Virus record (IMG/VR): IMGVR_UViG_3300042503_001859
Span: 1-45,963 of that record
Direction: 5' to 3' (one strand)
DNA length: 45,963 nucleotides
Source: a virus
The notes under the pieces are model-generated. The model searched no databases, was not told where the DNA came from, and was given only the letters and a program-made list of their open reading frames with translations. Below, in pieces: positions 1-8,259 of this stretch (within the stretch, counting starts at the first letter, position 1; each line of letters starts with the position of its first letter). The position numbers were made by a program, and so were the translations under genes.

Positions 1-37
1 GGTTGACAAGGGTGCTGGATTCTGGTACAATAACCAT
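1..37 (-). CDS. Possible 5' end of the next gene, partial
   Basis: An ATG on the minus strand at 37-35 opens a frame that stays open to the window edge (12 residues, MVIVPESSTLVN). It begins 41 bases after the stop of the Sm-like gene, in the same direction as the whole block, which is where the next gene of the module would start. No convincing Shine-Dalgarno sequence precedes it. The product cannot be identified from so few residues; in T4-like cyanophages the stretch after uvsW leads towards late-transcription and recombination genes, but that is context only. Confidence 0.3.
   Translation of the reverse strand, partial: MVIVPESSTLVN
3..31 (+). promoter_or_regulatory. Sigma70-like promoter facing into the late block
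   Basis: TTGACA at 3-8, a 17-base spacer and TACAAT at 26-31 make a near-consensus host-type promoter on the plus strand. All recognised genes here are on the minus strand, so a transcript from it would be antisense to the Sm-like gene and uvsW. It also overlaps the start of the next minus-strand gene, so it may be a coincidence of coding sequence. Confidence 0.3.
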
Positions 38-78
38 GTCAGGGTTCAGAAATTAGTTCTTTAGAGTACTTAGAGACC

Positions 79-480
79 TTAAGAATCAATATTCAGTTTA
101 AATGACTTCTCTAGAAGCTTCCTTGCTTCTTCAATCTTATTCTTGAATCCTAGTTCCTTATCTAGAGATACTCTATTATTAGTATCTTCACTATTCAAAT
201 ATTTCTTTAGAGTGCTACGATACAGAGTTAATATTTTATTATCTGCTTCACCAACAGTAAATACTTTATTTTTATCTATAAAGAATATATCTTCCTTTGA
301 GAATTTAATCCAAGGTCTCATATCTACTTTATACATCTCTCCTGCTGGTGTAGAGATTGGTTCTACAGATATTTCAAATGGATTCTCTACAACAAATCCA
401 TCTTCTTCTTCACATACAAGTACACTACCAACTAATTCAGTACCATCAATTAATTTAATTACTCCATAGAATTCATTCAT
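79..480 (-). CDS. Conserved phage protein with Sm-like N-terminus
   Basis: 133 aa. The first 40 or so residues read like an Sm/LSm beta-barrel: an FYGVIKLIDGTELVG segment (a strand followed by the DG-containing loop of the Sm1 motif), then GFVVENPFEISV. A middle segment ends RPWIKFSKEDIFFI, and the C-terminal third is charged and probably helical. It overlaps the end of uvsW by 8 bases, so it is likely translationally coupled to it. Proteins of this type are usually annotated hypothetical next to uvsW in T4-like phages of marine bacteria; T4 has no obvious counterpart that I know of. An RNA-binding role is inferred from the fold resemblance only. Confidence 0.6.
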   Translation of the reverse strand: MNEFYGVIKLIDGTELVGSVLVCEEEDGFVVENPFEISVEPISTPAGEMYKVDMRPWIKFSKEDIFFIDKNKVFTVGEADNKILTLYRSTLKKYLNSEDTNNRVSLDKELGFKNKIEEARKLLEKSFKLNIDS

Positions 481-1945
481 GTTCTTTCCTTGTAAAATTT
501 ACTGGAATTATTTCATATTCAAAATTCTCTTCTGAATATGTTTTAATTCGTTCTACTAGATGATTTAAAGTATAATTCTTTTTTTCTCCTTTTGAGAAAT
601 CGTCTGCGATGTCAAATAATTTTGCTTTTGATTTGTTTTCTCCTTTTCGTAATACTCTTCCGATGGATTGGAGATTTCTAACTCTTGATTTACTAGGGGA
701 AGCAAAGATAACGTTATGTAGATTTCTAATGTTAATACCAGTAGAAAAAGTACCGTAAGAAGCAATGATGATAGCATTTGACTCTTCTTCTGTGAGTTTC
801 CTTATTAATTCTCTTTCTTCGGTATCAACACCACCATATACAAAGAATACTTTTCGTTTATCACCTACATCACTATTTATTATTTCGTGAAGTATCTTGC
901 CATGCTTTTCTACCATAGCAAATAAAATTAAAGTATTTCCTGTCTGATCTATTGCAAGATTTTTAATATAGTTATTTCGTTTGTCACTTCGACAAATATA
1001 ATCTAACTCCTCTTGGTAGGATTCAAACGATGTATGTCCATGCTGTAGTAGTAATACATTGATTTTGAGGTTTGACAAGTACCCCTTGTCTATCAAATTT
1101 TTGGTCTTAATAACCTTGTTAACAGGACCGAATAACCCCTCTAAAACGAGTTGATTTGTGCTTGACCCATCCAGAGTACCTGTGAACCCAATTCTATGCT
1201 TACAATTATGCAGTTTTGTCATGATCGTAATCAGTGACTTGGCTTTGAATTGATGAGCCTCATCTCCAATTACAACATCATACTTTTCAAAGAAATTTTT
1301 TGGTAACTTATAAATTGATTGCCAAGTTGTAACAGTTACTTGTTTGTTAGTTTGTTTTGATTTGCCAGCATAAATTTTATGTACATCATCTCCCCAACCA
1401 TAATCTTGAAAGTCTTTTGATAACTGTTCTACAAGAGAAGTAGTAGGTGTGATGATAAGTACATTTAAATTTCTATCAATATAATATCTCATAATGCAGT
1501 AAATCATTAAAGACTTACCAGATGCAGTTGGAGATAATAACAGTTTACGATTATTTCGTAATGCTTCGTAAATTGCTTTGTATTGATAGTCACGAACTTT
1601 AAATGGAATATTTAAAGATTTAACATAATCAACTAAACCTTCTGGAGTTATCTGTTGATTAGAATCTTTGGGCATTCCATAAAATTTATTGTCCTTGTCA
1701 ATATATGTGTATCCTCTAGAACAAAGCCATTCTGTTAGATAATCATACAGACCAACATATATTGTGCCTTCATATGGACTGAATAATTTAATCTTTCCAT
1801 CCCATAATCTATTTTTATATTGAGGCATGAATTTTGCACCAGGAACCTCAAATGTAAAATACTCAGACAGTTCATATTTTATATGAGGTTCACATTCAAC
1901 AGTCAGATATACTTCATTCTTTTTTTGGATAATAACGTCAGCCAT
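473..1945 (-). CDS. uvsW: UvsW-type ATP-dependent DNA/RNA helicase
   Basis: 490 aa, close to the roughly 500 aa of T4 UvsW. This SF2 helicase unwinds branched DNA and R-loops, helping the switch from origin-dependent to recombination-dependent replication. Visible motifs: Walker A PTASGKS at about residues 139-145, Walker B DEAH near 228-231, motif III GFTGT near 253-257, and motif VI QSIGRVLRKG near 426-435. The N-terminal 100 residues match the small DNA-binding region of the family. The start is the ATG at 1945-1943, which shares one base with the uvsY stop; a TTG one codon upstream is less likely. It lies between uvsY and an Sm-like gene, as in related phages. Confidence 0.95.
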   Translation of the reverse strand: MADVIIQKKNEVYLTVECEPHIKYELSEYFTFEVPGAKFMPQYKNRLWDGKIKLFSPYEGTIYVGLYDYLTEWLCSRGYTYIDKDNKFYGMPKDSNQQITPEGLVDYVKSLNIPFKVRDYQYKAIYEALRNNRKLLLSPTASGKSLMIYCIMRYYIDRNLNVLIITPTTSLVEQLSKDFQDYGWGDDVHKIYAGKSKQTNKQVTVTTWQSIYKLPKNFFEKYDVVIGDEAHQFKAKSLITIMTKLHNCKHRIGFTGTLDGSSTNQLVLEGLFGPVNKVIKTKNLIDKGYLSNLKINVLLLQHGHTSFESYQEELDYICRSDKRNNYIKNLAIDQTGNTLILFAMVEKHGKILHEIINSDVGDKRKVFFVYGGVDTEERELIRKLTEEESNAIIIASYGTFSTGINIRNLHNVIFASPSKSRVRNLQSIGRVLRKGENKSKAKLFDIADDFSKGEKKNYTLNHLVERIKTYSEENFEYEIIPVNFTRKEHE

Positions 1946-2376
1946 CAAATACTACCTTGCATGAATTTTTGCCAATCAATACTATTCTTGATTTGAAATC
2001 CTCGTGTGTTTATATTTTCAAGAATTTTTTCAAGAACAAACATCATTTCTTTATAATAATTTAGGATGTTTAAAGACTTTTGAATTTCTTCATCAGACTC
2101 AATGTATAGTTGAACATCTTGTTTCAAAATTTTTAAATCAAAAGGTTTTTCCTTGTAAACTTCGGAATCTGCCTTTCCAGTGTAATACTCAAATTTTTCT
2201 CTAAGTAATTTTTTGTAATCCTGTTCTTTTTTAACTTTTATAAGTCTTACATCAGAAAGATAATTTAAATACTTGCTGTGTAGTTGTGGAATTTTAATTG
2301 ATTCATGGTCTAATAAATCTTGATCCATTACTGAATCTTTTTTCCATTCATCTTTAACAAAGTCAATATCAATCAT
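1945..2376 (-). CDS. uvsY: UvsY recombination mediator protein
   Basis: 143 aa (T4 UvsY is 137). UvsY loads the UvsX recombinase onto single-stranded DNA coated with gp32. The family pattern is clear throughout: an N-terminal DEWKKDSVMDQDLLDHES segment, LHSKYLNYLSDVRLIKVKKE, then LREKFEYYTGKAD (T4 has a YYSGRGD-like segment here), and a C-terminal region with NTRGFQIKNSIDWQKF, matching SRGFAIKHIQDMRAF in T4. The gene overlaps the upstream gp3-like gene by 4 bases (ATGA) and shares one base with uvsW, so the three are probably translated from one late message. Confidence 0.93.
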   Translation of the reverse strand: MIDIDFVKDEWKKDSVMDQDLLDHESIKIPQLHSKYLNYLSDVRLIKVKKEQDYKKLLREKFEYYTGKADSEVYKEKPFDLKILKQDVQLYIESDEEIQKSLNILNYYKEMMFVLEKILENINTRGFQIKNSIDWQKFMQGSI

Positions 2377-2909
2377 AGTTTGTTGTCATTAATATCGTAT
2401 ATATCATATATAGTGTACTTAAAAGTGGCTGGTACAGTAAAATACTGAACATCAGTTGCATTAGTATTAAATGTTAGTGCTCCAATATCTGTAGGAAACA
2501 CATCTTTAAATACTACTTTAAATTTCTTTTTAAAGTTTGAATCTAGAATAAACAATACTGCATCACTATAAGTTTTATCTTCTAGATCCTCTCCAGGAAG
2601 TTCTTGGATATCTTGTAATGAATATGGATGACCTAATTTTCTAATCCAATTATGCACAGTAACATAATTAGACATATTTTCATCTACAATAAATTCTAAC
2701 GATAAATCTTGAAAATTTATTTCATCACCTGGATGAGGTATTGCATTGTATCGTGTAGACTGATTTGCAACTGAAATACTGATCCCAGGTATCGTTGCAG
2801 ACTGACAAAAAAATGATACCTTTGGATATTTAATTAACTGAAATTGAAATCCGATACCAGTTAAAAAATTTGAAGGGCAGCCTGAGTTGGCTATAAAATT
2901 GGCAGCCAT
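2373..2909 (-). CDS. gp3: Tail completion / tail tube terminator protein, gp3-like
   Basis: 178 aa (T4 gp3 is 176). The protein is expected to cap the head-proximal end of the tail tube and stabilise the sheath. The N-terminal half resembles the tube-protein fold: FIANSGCPSNFLTGIGF, a QSATIPGISI segment that parallels the KTAQIPASNIG of gp19 in this window, and a LSLEFIVDENMSNY segment. Position immediately upstream of uvsY and downstream of gp23 fits the gp3 slot of T4-like cyanophages. No Shine-Dalgarno is visible before its ATG. A late-promoter-like CTAAATA is only 13 bases away, so its leader would be very short. A second tube-like protein is the alternative. Confidence 0.68.
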   Translation of the reverse strand: MAANFIANSGCPSNFLTGIGFQFQLIKYPKVSFFCQSATIPGISISVANQSTRYNAIPHPGDEINFQDLSLEFIVDENMSNYVTVHNWIRKLGHPYSLQDIQELPGEDLEDKTYSDAVLFILDSNFKKKFKVVFKDVFPTDIGALTFNTNATDVQYFTVPATFKYTIYDIYDINDNKL

Positions 2910-2921
2910 AGTTTTTATTTT

Positions 2922-2928
2922 TATTTAG
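2922..2928 (-). promoter_or_regulatory. Late-promoter-like CTAAATA before the gp3-like gene
   Basis: Minus-strand CTAAATA lies between the gp23 terminator and the gp3-like ATG at 2909. It would restart transcription for gp3-uvsY-uvsW after termination. The implied transcript start is within a few bases of the ATG, which is unusually tight. Confidence 0.45.
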
Positions 2929-2930
2929 AT

Positions 2931-2956
2931 AAAAAAAGAGCCCCTTTTGGGGGCTC
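2931..2956 (-). terminator. Intrinsic terminator after gp23
   Basis: On the minus strand a perfect 7-bp stem GAGCCCC/GGGGCTC (2938-2944 with 2950-2956) with a 5-base loop is followed by seven T residues (A-run at 2931-2937 on plus). It sits 22 bases past the gp23 stop codon and would insulate the very highly expressed capsid message. Confidence 0.93.
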
Positions 2957-2977
2957 CTGAATTATGTGAATCAGTGA

Positions 2978-4369
2978 TCACATTAGGTTGATGACTCTGG
3001 TTCTTCTGTAGTAAACGTTGTCGTTTGCCTGTAGAGCACCAGAACGCTGGGTTAGACCACCTGCGAATGGGTTTGCAACCATGCCGTAACGGGTCTTGAA
3101 GCCAATCTTTGGCTGGAAGGTGTCCTGACCGATGGAACGAACCATCTGGAGAGGTACATATGGGCAATAGAAGAGACCTGCATCATATGCATTGCTTCCC
3201 TTATAACCCATCACGTAGTAGTGATCGTTGGAGATATTTGCTGAATATGGATCAACATATACCTTGATGCGACCATTGATTGTACCAGCTAGAGTTGATA
3301 CGGTATCGTCTGGAGTGTCTGAAGTGTTGAGTAGTGGGGTGTAATCCATTACCTTAGCAGCAGCTAGAGCACTTGCAACGTCTGCTGAACAGACGATGAA
3401 GTTACCCTTTCCTCTACGAGTCTCATGACCGATTGCGTTTGCATCACGCTCAATCTGGAATAGTAGACCCTTGAACTTCTCAACTGACCAACGACCATTG
3501 GAGTCAACGTCGAGGTCGAAAGTACCAGCGTTAGCTACGTTATTCTGAGCACCAGGCTTAGCGGTTACGTAGATGGTACGAACAACTTCACGGTTGATTT
3601 CAGTTAGAATTTCTGAGCTTAGAATGTTAGCTAGCTCAGTCTCAGCATCAAGACCATGGATAGCCTTGAGGTCTTGTGCTAGTTCTAGGGTGTACTCAGC
3701 TTTTAGAGCACGGCTCTTTGCTGTTACAGTTACCTTCTCGATTGAGAAGCTCATTTCACGGAACTCAGATCCGCTTTCACCTAGAGCTTCAGCAGCGTTG
3801 GTGTTCATACCACCAACATAACCGTAGTCACCAGGGCTTGCTGCGTTTAGTACGGATGGGTTGGTTGCACCTTCACCAGTTGCTGCAGAGTATGCACCAC
3901 CAGCAGCAGAGAAACCTGAAGGAACTTCGTTGAAGAAGGTCTCGTTGTCGAATACGTTTGGAGTAGCACCGTTACCATTACGGTCAGTACCACGATGAGC
4001 ACGCATTGCGAAGATTAGACCAGTTGGGCCGCTCATTGGCTGAACACCGCAAATGTCATAAGCAATTAGCTTAGGCATTGAACGGCGGATTAGGCTGATT
4101 AGAACTGGGTCGAAACCTGCAACAGGACCGCCAGCAGCAGCGCCACCTGAGAAGCCGTGAGCGCCTGCACCAGCACCACCTGCAGTGAATGAACCAGTGC
4201 TGTTAACAGCAACCTCGGAAAGAACACCACGCTCTTCACGTAGGAATGACTCTTGGTTCTCTAGTAGAACTGCAGTTACAGCTTTGCGGTATCTGTCAGT
4301 AATTGGGTTTAGATCGTTGTGCTCCAAAATAGGAGCCCATTTTCTTTGTAGCTGTTCTGAATTAAACAT
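2978..4369 (-). CDS. gp23: Major capsid protein gp23
   Basis: 463 aa, the usual cyanophage size (T4 gp23 is 521). It forms the hexamers of the HK97-fold head shell and is normally cleaved by gp21 after assembly. Typical sequence: N-terminal WAPILEHNDLNPITDRYRKA, the AYDICGVQPMSGPTGLIFAM segment in the N-arm/P-domain region, a glycine-rich GGAGAGAHGFSGGAA stretch near residues 60-75, and a C-terminal KIGFKTRYGMVANPF. The gene has a consensus late promoter about 50 bases upstream and its own terminator. Codon use is visibly richer in G and C than the neighbouring genes, consistent with very high expression. Confidence 0.97.
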   Translation of the reverse strand: MFNSEQLQRKWAPILEHNDLNPITDRYRKAVTAVLLENQESFLREERGVLSEVAVNSTGSFTAGGAGAGAHGFSGGAAAGGPVAGFDPVLISLIRRSMPKLIAYDICGVQPMSGPTGLIFAMRAHRGTDRNGNGATPNVFDNETFFNEVPSGFSAAGGAYSAATGEGATNPSVLNAASPGDYGYVGGMNTNAAEALGESGSEFREMSFSIEKVTVTAKSRALKAEYTLELAQDLKAIHGLDAETELANILSSEILTEINREVVRTIYVTAKPGAQNNVANAGTFDLDVDSNGRWSVEKFKGLLFQIERDANAIGHETRRGKGNFIVCSADVASALAAAKVMDYTPLLNTSDTPDDTVSTLAGTINGRIKVYVDPYSANISNDHYYVMGYKGSNAYDAGLFYCPYVPLQMVRSIGQDTFQPKIGFKTRYGMVANPFAGGLTQRSGALQANDNVYYRRTRVINLM

Positions 4370-4417
4370 TTGGGGTAAACTCCTGGGTTGTTAAATTTAT
4401 TGTTAGGAATCTATTAA

Positions 4418-4425
4418 TATTTATA
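4418..4425 (-). promoter_or_regulatory. Consensus T4-type late promoter for gp23
   Basis: Exact TATAAATA on the minus strand in the 69-base gap between gp22 and gp23, about 50 bases before the gp23 ATG. T4 late promoters consist of this single -10-like element, recognised by the gp55 sigma factor with the sliding clamp. Confidence 0.82.
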
Positions 4426-4438
4426 TAAATCTAGACTA

Positions 4439-5575
4439 TCACTGAGCCCATCTGGATACAGCTTGTACATAAGCTGCCATTGGTCCCTCGTAGAAGTCTT
4501 GATTTTTCTCAACTAGGTCTTCCACATAATTTGATTGAAGTCTTGGAAAATAGTTTTCCTTAATAGTCTCAACCTTGTCACGGAAAGATTCTTCACTAAT
4601 AAACTCAACACCTTCTGATAGGTTGAACAGTTTTTCTTTCTGTGTTTCTGCTAGACCTTCGGATACTTCTGCAATAATTCCATTTTTAATGTATGATCCG
4701 ATTTCTTGGTTTAGCCCAACATTGATTTCAATCTGTTCGTTGAGTTTTTCCTCCATCTCATCTAGTTTAGTTGCCATTTCGGCAACTACATCTTGTTGCT
4801 CTTCAGGGAGATCAATATTGTTCTCCAGGAAGAGATTAGCAAGACCTTGCATTAGATTTTCAGCAATTTCGGTCTTGATGCCATTATCAATAGAAAGCTG
4901 GTTCTCAGCAATCCACTGCTCAGCAACATAATCAAGGTGAGCGTCTACACGAGTCTCTAGGGACTCAGCAATCTCTTCGATTTCTTCGATTAGACGCTGT
5001 TCGTATAGTGCCTCAAACTTTTGAACTTCTTCAACTACTTTTGCTTTTACTGCAGCTTCAAAAATTGTAGCTGCCTTCTGCATGAAGTGTTCGGAGAGTT
5101 CTTCTCCGTAGAAAAGTGCATTGAGATCGTCGGTTACATCGACTTCAATCTCTTCTGCCTTCATTTCTGTTTTTTTCTTGGAAGACTTTTTCTCTTCCTT
5201 CTCATCTTCATCTTCATCATCTTCTTCATCATCTTCTTGAGCTTCATAAATTAGCTCTTCATCATCTAACTCTTCCTCTTCTCTCATTCCCTTTTGACCA
5301 GGAGCTGAGCCTTGAAGACGAGCCATTCCATCTGGTGACTTTGCACCAGCATTTACCTTAGAAGATGATTTACTCATTCTTGAAGAAGCCTTCTTGCCAA
5401 TTTCATCACCTTCTGGTTTGGTTGTGGAAGAACCACCTAGTTCCTCTGGTGATGCACCCTGGCCAGGAGTGCTGTGCTGTAGTTTTTGCATACGGTCTCC
5501 TGGTTTTGCGTGAGCAGTGACAACGTTTCCTTCTTCTAGAAATTCGTCAAATTCTGTATTTAATACATTGGACAT
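4439..5575 (-). CDS. gp22: Prohead core scaffolding protein gp22
   Basis: 378 aa, longer than T4 gp22 (269). It is the main internal scaffold around which gp23 assembles and is degraded by gp21. The order gp21-gp22-gp23 is diagnostic. Residues about 100-150 form a long acidic tract (EEEELDDEELIYEAQ, then runs of D/E and K), followed by predicted helices and coiled coil with repeated glutamates (about 150-330). The N-terminal 90 residues are low-complexity with two related segments, LQHSTPGQGASPEELGG and LQGSAPGQKGMREEEE, apparently an internal duplication. Its late promoter overlaps the gp21 stop codon. Confidence 0.88.
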   Translation of the reverse strand: MSNVLNTEFDEFLEEGNVVTAHAKPGDRMQKLQHSTPGQGASPEELGGSSTTKPEGDEIGKKASSRMSKSSSKVNAGAKSPDGMARLQGSAPGQKGMREEEELDDEELIYEAQEDDEEDDEDEDEKEEKKSSKKKTEMKAEEIEVDVTDDLNALFYGEELSEHFMQKAATIFEAAVKAKVVEEVQKFEALYEQRLIEEIEEIAESLETRVDAHLDYVAEQWIAENQLSIDNGIKTEIAENLMQGLANLFLENNIDLPEEQQDVVAEMATKLDEMEEKLNEQIEINVGLNQEIGSYIKNGIIAEVSEGLAETQKEKLFNLSEGVEFISEESFRDKVETIKENYFPRLQSNYVEDLVEKNQDFYEGPMAAYVQAVSRWAQ

Positions 5576-5614
5576 CGAAAAAACCCTCTAGAAATATGTG
5601 ATATTTTCTACTAT

Positions 5615-5622
5615 TATTTATG
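5615..5622 (-). promoter_or_regulatory. Late promoter before gp22, overlapping the gp21 stop
   Basis: CATAAATA on the minus strand; its TAA is the gp21 stop codon (5620-5618). It lies about 40 bases before the gp22 ATG. Confidence 0.7.
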
Positions 5623-6271
5623 AAATTTTTATATTACGGAGAAAACTTTCAAATACTTGAAGTTTTCTTTCAGTTAAACTATTAGAAGATGCATTATTAA
5701 TTGCTCGTCTGTAACTATTAATTACTTTTTCTTCTAACATGCCATTATTCCAAATCCACTCCTTACCTTCCATGATACCTTGTACAAAAGCATCTGGAGC
5801 AGAAGGGTCTGCAACAATATCTGCAGCAGTAGATAACATGAAGTCATCCTTTACTACATTGATTCCGTTTCTTTCTTCAATAGAACCAATTCCTCTTGAA
5901 GATACACCTAGAGTAACGCCAGACTCAAGTAGAGACTTAGCGATTTTACCCATTGGGGTTTCTAGAATCTGAGCCTTACCAATAAAATTGGTTCCTTCTG
6001 AACGAAGAGAAACAATCTTGTGGGATACTCTATCTAGGTTAATTGTTGGACTATCTGGATGACCTAGTTCACCTAGAGCACGACCTTTTGCAACATAGTT
6101 CTCGTTATAAGAACCAACCTCTCTTTCAAGAGTTTGCATAGGGTACATACGACCATTGCGGTTTTTTAGTTCCGCTTGAAGAAATACTCCTTCAATATAT
6201 AGATTTCTTTTACCACCTTTTTCTTCAGTGATAACTTTGATATCTTCGATAGTTTCTGTGATTAGTTTCAT
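5618..6271 (-). CDS. gp21: Prohead core protein protease gp21
   Basis: 217 aa (T4 gp21 is 212). This serine protease of the S80/herpesvirus-assemblin-like group matures the prohead by cleaving the core and gp23. Catalytic candidates are clear: His71 in ALGELGHPDSP and Ser124 or Ser125 in TLGVSSRG, with a supporting acidic residue expected after the DDFMLSTAADIVADPSAPDA segment. The N-terminal LYIEGVFLQAELKNRNGRMYP is typical of the family. It overlaps the gp67-like gene by 4 bases at its start. Confidence 0.93.
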   Translation of the reverse strand: MKLITETIEDIKVITEEKGGKRNLYIEGVFLQAELKNRNGRMYPMQTLEREVGSYNENYVAKGRALGELGHPDSPTINLDRVSHKIVSLRSEGTNFIGKAQILETPMGKIAKSLLESGVTLGVSSRGIGSIEERNGINVVKDDFMLSTAADIVADPSAPDAFVQGIMEGKEWIWNNGMLEEKVINSYRRAINNASSNSLTERKLQVFESFLRNIKIS

Positions 6272-6525
6272 TGTTCGTACTCTTCTTCTGGTACATCTTC
6301 TTCATATTCATCGTCATCCTCATATTCAACTACAGAGTCGTCCTCTTCATAATAATCATCCTCATCTTCATAGTTTCCTGTTGCAAACATATTCTGAGCA
6401 AGTTCAACTTTTCTCATTCCGATCTTTTCTGAGGCAAGACCAAACAGAGTATCATAAATTTTTTCATTTGCATTAACATTGTTTCTAGCAATAATGCTGT
6501 CAACAATTTCTTGTGACAAAGACAT
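6268..6525 (-). CDS. gp67: gp67-like prohead core protein
   Basis: 85 aa. It lies between portal (gp20) and protease (gp21), which is where T4 keeps genes 67 and 68. The architecture matches T4 gp67 (80 aa): a short helical N-terminus with VELAQNMFATGNYEDED (T4 has an IAIARNFLIEGEEPEDE-like segment), then a C-terminal 35 residues almost wholly Asp, Glu and Tyr. gp67 is an internal core component cleaved by gp21. Only one gene fills the 67/68 slot here. A Shine-Dalgarno GAGG precedes the ATG. Confidence 0.7.
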   Translation of the reverse strand: MSLSQEIVDSIIARNNVNANEKIYDTLFGLASEKIGMRKVELAQNMFATGNYEDEDDYYEEDDSVVEYEDDDEYEEDVPEEEYEQ

Positions 6526-6559
6526 AAAAACCTCAATAATATATGAAAATTACAATAAC

Positions 6560-6567
6560 TATTTATT
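6560..6567 (-). promoter_or_regulatory. Late promoter at the gp20 stop
   Basis: AATAAATA on the minus strand, beginning in the gp20 stop codon (6568-6566), 35 bases upstream of the gp67-like ATG. It would drive the gp67-gp21 pair. Confidence 0.65.
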
Positions 6568-8227
6568 AAAATTTACCTTTTCCATAATCAGATGGAGCGA
6601 TAAAGTCTTTAAATTGACTATTAATTCCGCCTCCTGCTGGGCCAGCTTCTCCAGATGCAGCTACATCAGGTTGTACCTGTTGGTCTTGACCTGGAGGCAA
6701 CATACCTTGCTGATCCATCATCATTTGATTTGGATCTTGGATAATTCCAACTTCTTTCTCTTTTTCAATTTGCATATCAATCTCTTCAATTTCATCATCA
6801 GTTTGTTTTAGAATTTGTCTGCGAACATATTCTACTGAGAAATATTTGCCCAAATATGGCTCAACCTGATTTACAATATTGAGTCTATCATTTAAGATTT
6901 CAGATTCTTTTAATTCATTAAAATGATTGTCAAAAATATAATCGTACTGAATATATTCTTTCATTTCTTCCCAATCATCTGCAGTAATAATTCCTTTTAA
7001 AATTAACTGAGTTCTGAGAAGATCATGGAATAGATCACCAAAACGCTTACGAAGTCTACCAACAAACTTAGCAAATTTAAGTTCGTCTCTAGTGATCTCG
7101 TTAGTTCTTCCGATGGTGAATGAAGATTCTTGCTCTAGTCTTGAGAGAGGAATATTGAGAGATTTGTAAAGTTTCTTTTGGAAATACTTAACGTCCTCTA
7201 GTTCTCCTAGGTTCTGTCCGCCTGGGAGTGTGGTAATTTCTGTACCACGACCACCTTCACGACGAGGTAGCCAAAAGTCTTCAAGCATACTCATATGCTT
7301 TCTGTCATCTCTGATTTCACCAGTTGCAGAATCATATACAACTTTATTTCTATATCTACCCATAACTTCACGTAGATATTGTTCTGCCTTCACTTTAGGC
7401 AGATTACCTACGTCGATATAAAAAATACGACGTTCTGGTGCTCTTGAAAGTCTGTAAATTACAAGTGAGTCTTCAATCATTCGGAGTTGATTGACAGATT
7501 TAATAGCCTTGTATAGATAACTCAAGACCATATTTCTGTTATGATCAAATAGTCCAGAAGGAACATAAGTTACAGCATCATTAGAAATTTTGATACCATT
7601 TGCATCGGAACCTTTGTAACCTCTTGGAAAATAAATGTAGTATTCAATAAACTCACCGTAATCATATTTCTGACCCTCCATTGTAGTGAGAGAGTCTACG
7701 TTTTTTTGTCGTTTAATTTCTCGTACTCTTTTGATTTTTAAAGAGTCAATATATCTAAGTTCTTTGATACCTTCTTTTGGTTTATCAAAGTCAATAATTT
7801 TATGGTAATATAATCTGCCATCAATATACCAGCGACGAAAAATATTATGGCACTTTTTATCGAAATTTAAAAGACGTAAAATATTAGCAAATTCTTCTTT
7901 AATTGATTTTTTAATTTTATCACTTGCTTGCAGTGTAGAAAGCTCTACAGATACTGGAGCATAATCCAAATCACTACTAATAGCTTCATTGATAATATCA
8001 TCAATAGCACTATCAATCTCTGGATGTAATGCAATTTCTCTATATTTTCTAACCAGCTCAAATTCATTATTATGTTGGCCAACGCCATCTAGATCTAGAT
8101 ACTGACCAAAATAGGCACCTGCCGCTACTACGGAGGTGCCATCATCATCATTAGGAGGCGCTGGTGAAAACGCCTTGGCTGGTTTCTTCTTTCTGTCTTC
8201 AATAGAGAAACCAAATAGTTGCGTCAT
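6566..8227 (-). CDS. gp20: Portal vertex protein gp20
   Basis: 553 aa (T4 gp20 is 524). It forms the dodecameric ring through which DNA enters and leaves, and starts head assembly. Family segments include EIDSAIDDIINEAI (residues about 75-88), FRRWYIDGRLYYHKIID, LRYIDSLKIKRVREI, the SRAPERRIFYIDVGNLPK segment and EITTLPGGQNLGELEDVKYF. The last 60 residues are Gln, Gly and Pro-rich and probably disordered. A late promoter sits just downstream of the gp19 stop. gp20 is the usual marker gene for surveys of this phage group, so the sequence could place the phage precisely. Confidence 0.96.
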   Translation of the reverse strand: MTQLFGFSIEDRKKKPAKAFSPAPPNDDDGTSVVAAGAYFGQYLDLDGVGQHNNEFELVRKYREIALHPEIDSAIDDIINEAISSDLDYAPVSVELSTLQASDKIKKSIKEEFANILRLLNFDKKCHNIFRRWYIDGRLYYHKIIDFDKPKEGIKELRYIDSLKIKRVREIKRQKNVDSLTTMEGQKYDYGEFIEYYIYFPRGYKGSDANGIKISNDAVTYVPSGLFDHNRNMVLSYLYKAIKSVNQLRMIEDSLVIYRLSRAPERRIFYIDVGNLPKVKAEQYLREVMGRYRNKVVYDSATGEIRDDRKHMSMLEDFWLPRREGGRGTEITTLPGGQNLGELEDVKYFQKKLYKSLNIPLSRLEQESSFTIGRTNEITRDELKFAKFVGRLRKRFGDLFHDLLRTQLILKGIITADDWEEMKEYIQYDYIFDNHFNELKESEILNDRLNIVNQVEPYLGKYFSVEYVRRQILKQTDDEIEEIDMQIEKEKEVGIIQDPNQMMMDQQGMLPPGQDQQVQPDVAASGEAGPAGGGINSQFKDFIAPSDYGKGKF

Positions 8228-8250
8228 AATAATCCTATAACTCTTTTATG

Positions 8251-8258
8251 TATTTATT
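8251..8258 (-). promoter_or_regulatory. Late promoter before gp20
   Basis: AATAAATA on the minus strand immediately after the gp19 stop codon, about 24 bases before the gp20 ATG, with an AGGA Shine-Dalgarno between them. Confidence 0.68.
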
Positions 8259-8259
8259 A

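Noticed and set aside
2925-3167. 80-aa minus-strand ORF over the gp23 end
   Set aside because: Different frame inside gp23 and across its terminator; Arg/Pro/Ser-rich shadow sequence.
5021-5254. 77-aa hydrophobic plus-strand ORF resembling a membrane protein
   Set aside because: Antisense of the acidic Asp/Glu tract of gp22, which always reads as Phe/Leu/Ile on the other strand.
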